17,383 nucleotides of DNA, taken from CAYUJH01 sp964394585. Its GTDB lineage: Bacteria > Bacteroidota > Bacteroidia > Cytophagales > Flammeovirgaceae. A model generated the notes under the pieces. That model ran no database searches. It worked only from the letters and a program-made list of their open reading frames with translations, and had not been told where the DNA came from. Where the stretch lies: contig CAYMYI010000094.1 of NCBI GenBank assembly GCA_964394585.1, positions 1 through 17,383 on the forward strand, in the 5' to 3' direction. The translations under genes and the position numbers were made by a program. Below are positions 13,601 to 17,383 of this stretch, piece after piece (the stretch's first letter is position 1; every line of letters starts with the position of its first letter).

Positions 13601-16488
13601 GAAGTTCCCTCTGAAAGTGCCCTACTACTATCGGCAGGAGTTTGCGTGGTTTGATTAAGCTGTTCATCGGCAATCAGGCTATTCTCTCGTTTTTCTTCAT
13701 ACTCTTCCAACGCTCTAAATACGTTTCTGATCACATAGGGAGTTTTAGGGTTGGTACGTAAATAGCCATTGTATGCATATTTCACTGCAGAGTCGGCACT
13801 AACTAACGGATCGAGAGAGCTTAAGATAAACTGCTGTACTTCAAGTTCTTTAGCTTTTTGCGTATTGTAATACACAAATAACCCGGTTATAAATAACAAA
13901 ACCCCCACCCCTACTGCTGAGAGCACAAAGCGTTGTTTGGCTTTGCGAATGCCTTGAAAACTGGCTTTGATATAGTTTGCTTGAATTTCGGTAGGTTCGG
14001 GTTGCTTGGTGTTTTCTTGGGCTTGTTCGAACCAAGTTTTAGCATTTTGATATTCGAGCGGGGGAAGTAGTAAATCTTTAGGATAGCCTATTTTTTTCCA
14101 ATCGAGCGCTTTCTGTGTCAATTTCGTATGAAAGCGTACATATTCAACATCTTCTTCAGTAGTACGGATGAGCTGGGCTAACCCCTGATCGAATGGCTGG
14201 TTTTGGAAATCAATTTTTTTAAGACGGCGTAGCACTTCAGGCAGCTCTTTTTTTGATTCTACCTCTTGCAATTGCAATGTGATAATCCGTTTCCCATTTT
14301 TAGCAGCGTAGGTAATTTCCCGAATGCAATCTTCGGATTGTACCGACTTTTGTGTTATAATAAACACAAAATTTTCAGCTTCTTCGATTCCCGCATCAAT
14401 TTCTTCTTGCGGATTTTCTATGCCAGGCGCTATATTTTCTTGGTCGAACCAGGTGTTCTTGCCCTTCAATTGTAGGGCAGTATTCAAACGGCGGGCAAAG
14501 TCGCTATCGCTATTTGAGTACGAAATGAACACATCGGTATGCATCTCGCTTTCTGCATTTTTACGGCGGCTTATTTCCACAAACTCTTTGTGCAAATCGG
14601 TAGGGGGTATTGCCTTCATAGCCCCGGTTTCAATAAAGTCTTCTGCGTTTTTAAGCTCGTATCCGCGTAAGATGAGGCTATCGTTTTCACCCGATTCCTT
14701 CCATTTCAGCGCATGCACTAATAGCGTTTTAGCTTGGCGGAAATAGTGTTGATCTAGGCGAATTTCACGGACAAGCTCATCGATATCTTTTTCAAAATCT
14801 GACTTATCGCGCTTGGTTTTTAATACGCGGGCTTCGTCGTTATCGGTAAAGTTGATGTACTGCAATTTCTGAATTGCCTCGGGACGTTCCGCTTCGGGGA
14901 CTTCTTCAATTAGTAACGGAATGATGCGCTTATTGTATTTTATGGCATGTTCGAGTTCGAGTAAACACCACTTCGATTTCACCGATTCTTTTGAAATGAA
15001 AAATAGTACCAAATCGGCTTGTTCAACGCCTTTATAGATCGCGGTTTCGAAACTACCTAAGCCTTTTTGGATATCCTGATCGTGCAGCCAAGTGGTAATT
15101 CCATGCCGAGCTAAGGCTTTTGTGATGTTATGGCGTAGCGAAAGAATTCTAGATTGCTCGCCCTCGGGCAAATCTTTTTCAGCCGCGTATGACACAAACA
15201 CATCGGTGAGTAGGTTTTCCGCATTCTTGCGCGATTCACAAATATACTCGCAGTGTAAATCGGTAGGTTCGCAGGGAGGCTGTTCCGGAGGATGAAACTC
15301 GGTAAGCATCCACTTGAGGGCTTCTTCCCGATCGCGGCCAGTGAGCAAATACTCCGATGCTTTTTGGTGGCTTTCCCATTCTAACGCCTTGGCTAGAAAG
15401 CGAGTATGATTTTGCACGTAGTCGGCATCTTTTCGGATTAACGCTAGCAGATCCTCAAATCCTTTTTCAAAATCGTCAATAGGCTCCCATTCTTCTCTGG
15501 GTTTGTCATCATCCGGTTTTTCTTTACACAACACCCAGTTGCGTTCGCCGATTGCCGGGTGCAGCATGTTCCAAATATCATCTTTCGAAAGCGTTTCCTT
15601 AATTTTCTGCCCATCGACTACTTTGGTTACTTCTACCGATTTATAAGGCTCTACATGGATAATCGGGATGATGCGCTTTTTCAAACGCACTGCCAACTCC
15701 ACTTCTTTTAAACAGTAAGGCGACATGATAGCATGCGGCGAGATGATAAAGATGAAGTTATGAGCACTTTCAATGCCGTTATCAATTCGCTGTTGGAAAT
15801 CGTCGCCTTTGGGAATATTCACAAAATCGAACCACGCATCGATGTTTTCTTTGGATAACTGCTGATAGAGCTTTGAGGCAAACGATAAACTCTCTCTTCT
15901 ACCATATGAAATGAACACATCTTTTATATGTGTTTTTAAAGGTTTTTTCGTCCCTTCCAACTGTTGCGTTGAAGCCGTAGTAGTGCTTTCCTCGTCGTCT
16001 TCTAAGATGATGGTGCGTTCTACACCGGTTTCTTGGGTTTTGCGTAAGCGGATACAGAGCGTTTCGGCTGCTTTTTCGAATGTATCCGCCTTTGTAAAAT
16101 CTACACGGCTTATTTTATTGATTTCGGAGTTCAACCGGCTCCAGATTTCTTCTTCAGAGAGGATGTGTACTACTTCCTTCCCTTCTTGTTGTTCTTTTAC
16201 CTCCATTTCTTCAGGAGGTGCCACATGCACGATTGGCACCAATCGTTTATCGGCTTGCAATGCCTGTTCAATAAAGGCGGGCCCTTGCGTAGAAAGAATG
16301 AACGCCGGAGTGATTACAAATACTACACTATCAGCGGCTTGTAGCAAGGCTTCGTTACCCTCAAGGGTGGCGGTACTCGTTACATTAATTTCTTTATCGG
16401 AAAGGTAGGTAGTGAGTTGTTGCACAAAACTAGCACTAGCCGTTTCATTATATGCAATTAGAATGGTGTTTTCAGAGTTCGATGCCAT
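10693..16488 (-). CDS. Giant membrane protein: four TIR domains, TM helix, beta-propeller, polytopic membrane domain
   Basis: 1931 residues. The layout is a degenerate TIR1 (1-150); TIR2 (186-356, DVFISYGRRES, Glu262 in YCLKEVELA); TIR3 (425-579, DVFVSYAAEKD, Glu511 in WCLLELEHA); TIR4 (648-783, DVFISYSNSDSD, Glu724 in DCIREITYA); TM helix (853-874); a helical segment (880-935) and a low-complexity linker; WD40/quinoprotein-like propeller (about 970-1445, blades such as FSPQDDYIAYV and ISPDGNYFIIA); and about 14 hydrophobic helices (1450-1885) with a basic C-terminus. Each of TIR2-4 is followed by a related helical linker. TIR2-4 keep the Glu that is catalytic in NAD-cleaving TIRs. There is no P-loop or STAND module. 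Basic residues before the TM (RKAKQR) place the TIRs in the cytoplasm and so the propeller outside. A sensor-effector role (defence or stress, perhaps NAD cleavage or scaffolding) is inference. The gene sits between a small gene and DUF2911 on the same strand. Confidence 0.85.
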   Translation of the reverse strand: MASNSENTILIAYNETASASFVQQLTTYLSDKEINVTSTATLEGNEALLQAADSVVFVITPAFILSTQGPAFIEQALQADKRLVPIVHVAPPEEMEVKEQQEGKEVVHILSEEEIWSRLNSEINKISRVDFTKADTFEKAAETLCIRLRKTQETGVERTIILEDDEESTTTASTQQLEGTKKPLKTHIKDVFISYGRRESLSFASKLYQQLSKENIDAWFDFVNIPKGDDFQQRIDNGIESAHNFIFIISPHAIMSPYCLKEVELAVRLKKRIIPIIHVEPYKSVEVTKVVDGQKIKETLSKDDIWNMLHPAIGERNWVLCKEKPDDDKPREEWEPIDDFEKGFEDLLALIRKDADYVQNHTRFLAKALEWESHQKASEYLLTGRDREEALKWMLTEFHPPEQPPCEPTDLHCEYICESRKNAENLLTDVFVSYAAEKDLPEGEQSRILSLRHNITKALARHGITTWLHDQDIQKGLGSFETAIYKGVEQADLVLFFISKESVKSKWCLLELEHAIKYNKRIIPLLIEEVPEAERPEAIQKLQYINFTDNDEARVLKTKRDKSDFEKDIDELVREIRLDQHYFRQAKTLLVHALKWKESGENDSLILRGYELKNAEDFIETGAMKAIPPTDLHKEFVEISRRKNAESEMHTDVFISYSNSDSDFARRLNTALQLKGKNTWFDQENIAPGIENPQEEIDAGIEEAENFVFIITQKSVQSEDCIREITYAAKNGKRIITLQLQEVESKKELPEVLRRLKKIDFQNQPFDQGLAQLIRTTEEDVEYVRFHTKLTQKALDWKKIGYPKDLLLPPLEYQNAKTWFEQAQENTKQPEPTEIQANYIKASFQGIRKAKQRFVLSAVGVGVLLFITGLFVYYNTQKAKELEVQQFILSSLDPLVSADSAVKYAYNGYLRTNPKTPYVIRNVFRALEEYEEKRENSLIADEQLNQTTQTPADSSRALSEGTSQSSQSSLFRFLPHEFVGKIKFLPETNLIVTLQNPYLSEDERKELAPAAKQYYFEEVDYDPTYFGAFDSYIDQYFDKHQGEVPLKLWDGTTGKIINEIHLSNVRSYLGFDDTETIKITDAHFGLEFGNGIIDLLLETNSSKYPYLLWRYDDNYLDTIIYNLEVTKAAISPSKKYFVDQDKSDNLTYVWQIVPDVKQVLSLSENITQLVFSPQDDYIAYVDLEQGGESTVQLYNIAENVVVALSHSNKVEYVEFSYDAENRLLLTADSSQITIWNMQGEKIKSFEYKKDVSIQYDEELYAKTKNAYQGNVLFPARRNIIVEFLDDKASIYSTSGELLNTVSYAKSASGKYISPDGNYFIIAHNDEGMLYPTGHDGSGNSLEPQELEALGNIEDITFSDNSWGFLVSYRKGSNDRLFKIKGEPMVDLYYLGNYRETFSEIRAAHFSPGGQRIRGITRFGVMLWTPEQQLRYTLESQDAEFISILPDHPPISHLFYIVVAILLITTLYVYRIAMQMKYFMAITAFKEIGIYGALYIAATVILFIIFSVNNGDELIQFSLLLYFAVLIACLALYDAYKDTWQQKPALRFGYAALSLAIIPAVLYLAKDVLILDLFEPNLRDIDQRPSKDYILNEIALAFVLGGILTLFLFLPPFIGFRLVRKNQPNKAYFYISLFTHSLAVMIGFFAMQDHNIPALLLGAGIILLHRVVVQTLAWIEQKRYLQLGVYIVLYAIIGWFYYVATRGEIDVFAGGIALFYGLVAMFAYLKDTLSKTFGKRMYSLVLLLMVLVLVTFIISGLSNEDETSFIWAVLLAIPHAFLFIPLHIAFQHYYAERLKPFFYFVFAPIYLLVFFFPTLLCSIPLHLVYSRRFSTKSGTSRWVPWGILTVLNIGTVLTAWFLLFLPINQGVGLLIYLLYFLIDAFILLFRRKWLPDYIRESIQMGLQYLSLRRKKQLGIAKPILEVEVKEEPELVA

Positions 16489-16592
16489 ATGTTGAGTAAG
16501 TGGTTAAACAGTTTTGTGGAGTTTTTCTCTGTTTCAAGTTAAGAAATTTGTGCTTTCCTACTACTACTGTCTCACGCACTTTCGCCCTATGG

Positions 16593-16853
16593 TCACTCAA
16601 AAAAATCGGTAGCGGCAAAGCTGGCATCGGTAGCGTATGCCAGTAAATTTTGTTGATTGAGCCTTTCGATACGCTCTACGGTATTCTCAAAATGGTTGAA
16701 CCACACCTCAAAAAGTTGCTTTTCTACCTCGTAAAGAGCCATAATGTACAAGGGGCTTCTCCTCTTGGCAATGTAACTGCCAGCGTTAAAAACAAACTGA
16801 CCACGTTGCCTAAGATTGAGATGTTCAAAATTGTGAAGGGTATATCGTTTCAT
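16593..16853 (-). CDS. Small conserved-looking hypothetical protein (86 aa)
   Basis: 86 residues starting MKRYTLHNFEHLNLRQRGQ. The pattern is a short helical start, a basic stretch (IAKRRSPLYIMALYEVEKQ), an aromatic strand FEVWFNHFENTVERIERL and a C-terminus rich in Ala and Phe. Unnamed small proteins with a comparable pattern (FxxxG-hydrophobic-R-LY-VEVW) occur in Bacteroidota; I recall the pattern, not a name. It is soluble and has no catalytic motif. The stop codon lies 104 bp upstream of the giant TIR gene on the same strand with no strong terminator between, so it may be the first gene of that transcript. A promoter-like pair with 19-bp spacing lies about 50 bp upstream of its start. The opposite-strand frame over the same bases lacks protein-like composition. 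Confidence 0.7.
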   Translation of the reverse strand: MKRYTLHNFEHLNLRQRGQFVFNAGSYIAKRRSPLYIMALYEVEKQLFEVWFNHFENTVERIERLNQQNLLAYATDASFAATDFFE

Positions 16854-16905
16854 GATGATAGTGGGGAAGTTGTTCGATTAGTTTAAAAAATAAGATTCTA
16901 TCTTC

Positions 16906-16936
16906 ACAACATATCAAAAAAGTTTAGGATTCCAAA
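16906..16936 (-). promoter_or_regulatory. Candidate promoter for the small gene / TIR / DUF2911 cluster
   Basis: On the minus strand, TTTG (16936-16933) is followed after exactly 19 bp by TATGTTGT (16913-16906), a 6/8 match to TAnnTTTG. Transcription would begin near 16899, about 45 nt before the ATG at 16853. The spacing matches the known Bacteroidota arrangement; activity is inferred. Confidence 0.4.
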
Positions 16937-16959
16937 TGAGATAGGTTGTGTTGTGATAA

Positions 16960-16973
16960 TACTTAATTAAGTA
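16960..16973. repeat. 14-bp perfect palindrome in the divergent region
   Basis: TACTTAATTAAGTA reads identically on both strands and lies between the two divergent candidate promoters, upstream of each -33 box. It is a possible operator for a dimeric regulator of ppk1, the TIR cluster or both. AT-rich palindromes of this length can occur by chance. Confidence 0.35.
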
Positions 16974-17035
16974 CTCAAGTTAATCATTAAAATAATGCAA
17001 ATAGTTGAACTCTACGTTTCCGTTTGGTTACGTAA

Positions 17036-17066
17036 TTTGTTTGAAACCCAAAATACTGTATTTTCC
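17036..17066 (+). promoter_or_regulatory. Candidate promoter for ppk1
   Basis: TTTG at 17036-17039 (overlapped by a second TTTG at 17040-17043), then after 19 bp TATTTTCC at 17059-17066, a partial match to TAnnTTTG. The predicted start of transcription would be about 25-30 nt before the ATG at 17099. Confidence 0.35.
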
Positions 17067-17098
17067 AATGTTCATTTCTAAGACTCTTAACTATTACC

Positions 17099-17383
17099 AT
17101 GGAAAATCAGCCTGCTTACTACGACCGCGAACTCAGCTGGCTTGGGTTCAACAAACGGATTCTATTAGAAGCTGCCGATGCCTCGTTACCAGTATACGAG
17201 CGCCTCAAGTTTTTAGCGATTTATTCTTCAAACCTCGATGAGTTTTTTCGGGTACGTGTAGCTTCTTTACGAGCCTTACAACAGGTTGGCAAAAAAAAAG
17301 TAGAGAAAAACTTAGGGTTTAATCCTAAAGAAATATTGAAAGAAATTAACCGAGAAGTGAGCCAACAACTCGAAGAATTCGGC
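17099..17383 (+). CDS. ppk1: Polyphosphate kinase 1, N-terminal part (3' truncated)
   Basis: PPK1 reversibly makes inorganic polyphosphate from ATP at the membrane. 95 residues are visible, beginning MENQPAYYDRELSWLGFNKR and continuing through VYERLKFLAIYSSNLDEFFR and VRVASLRALQQ. These match the N-terminal helical domain of PPK1 (family pattern RELSWLxFNxRVL ... ERLKFLAIxSxNLDEFFxVRV). The start follows directly from this alignment: only four residues precede the conserved block. The catalytic histidines lie beyond the window. It is transcribed divergently from the TIR cluster with about 245 bp between the starts. A link to that cluster is not implied. Confidence 0.95.
   Translation, partial: MENQPAYYDRELSWLGFNKRILLEAADASLPVYERLKFLAIYSSNLDEFFRVRVASLRALQQVGKKKVEKNLGFNPKEILKEINREVSQQLEEFG

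Noticed and set aside
14324..14746. 140-codon plus-strand frame opposite TIR4
   Set aside because: Shadow of the TIR gene; Ser/Phe/Cys-rich with no family resemblance.
15911..16408. 165-codon plus-strand frame opposite the TIR gene
   Set aside because: Ser/Cys/Thr-rich composition with no recognisable fold, wholly inside the well-supported TIR1/TIR2 coding sequence.
10693..16488. STAND or other NTPase module within the TIR protein
   Set aside because: No GxxxxGK(S/T) Walker A motif was found between the TIRs and the propeller; the segments there are helical linkers and a TM helix.
16550..16579. Terminator between the 86-aa gene and the TIR gene
   Set aside because: Only a 4-bp stem (GTGC/GCAC) with a large loop and no T-run on the minus strand.
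16650..16886. 78-codon plus-strand frame overlapping the 86-aa gene
   Set aside because: The minus-strand frame has the more protein-like sequence, a promoter-like element and the same orientation as the TIR gene.
17005..17241. 78-codon plus-strand frame overlapping the start of ppk1
   Set aside because: It is out of frame with ppk1, which is unambiguous, and its translation shows no family resemblance.
1..17383. CRISPR array, tRNA/rRNA genes, insertion sequence or phage signs
   Set aside because: No regularly spaced repeats, cloverleaf, transposase motif or terminal inverted repeats were seen.

Overview
The window looks like chromosomal DNA of a Bacteroidota bacterium, most likely from the Cytophagales side of the phylum (the order is inference). 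GC content is moderate and start codons lack Shine-Dalgarno sequences. Several upstream regions carry TTTG / TAnnTTTG-like promoter pairs. The gene families also fit: a BlaI/M56 regulator pair, DUF2911, a short alpha-glucan phosphorylase-like protein and an M56 protein with a long periplasmic tail. No tRNA, rRNA, CRISPR array or insertion sequence was seen. A run of 10 N at 8197-8206 is an assembly gap, so the two sides may not be truly adjacent.

Left part (1-4709): the 3' end of moeA (molybdenum cofactor synthesis); a two-gene BlaI-type repressor / M56 transmembrane peptidase operon preceded by two near-identical palindromic operators; then type I GAPDH (gap). A strong terminator follows the M56 gene. 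A second hairpin terminator is shared by the convergent gap and S41 peptidase genes.

Middle part (4712-10066): a secreted S41-family peptidase (minus strand), a glycogen/maltodextrin phosphorylase-like protein (plus) whose usual pyridoxal-phosphate lysine is replaced by threonine, the assembly gap, an exported TPR protein, and a very small one-helix membrane protein followed by a textbook terminator.

Right part (10097-17383): a minus-strand cluster reading right to left. It holds a small conserved-looking 86-residue protein, a giant 1931-residue protein, and a membrane-anchored DUF2911 protein. The giant protein has four TIR-type domains (the first degenerate) joined by a repeated helical linker, then one transmembrane helix, a beta-propeller and about 14 further membrane helices. 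It has no NTPase module. The predicted layout (cytoplasmic TIRs, one membrane pass, extracytoplasmic propeller, polytopic membrane domain) resembles a receptor and is the most unusual thing here. Divergently transcribed at the right edge is the start of ppk1 (polyphosphate kinase).

The housekeeping genes (moeA, gap, glgP-like, ppk1) look like core genome. The BlaI/M56 pair and the TIR cluster are the probable signalling or defence modules.
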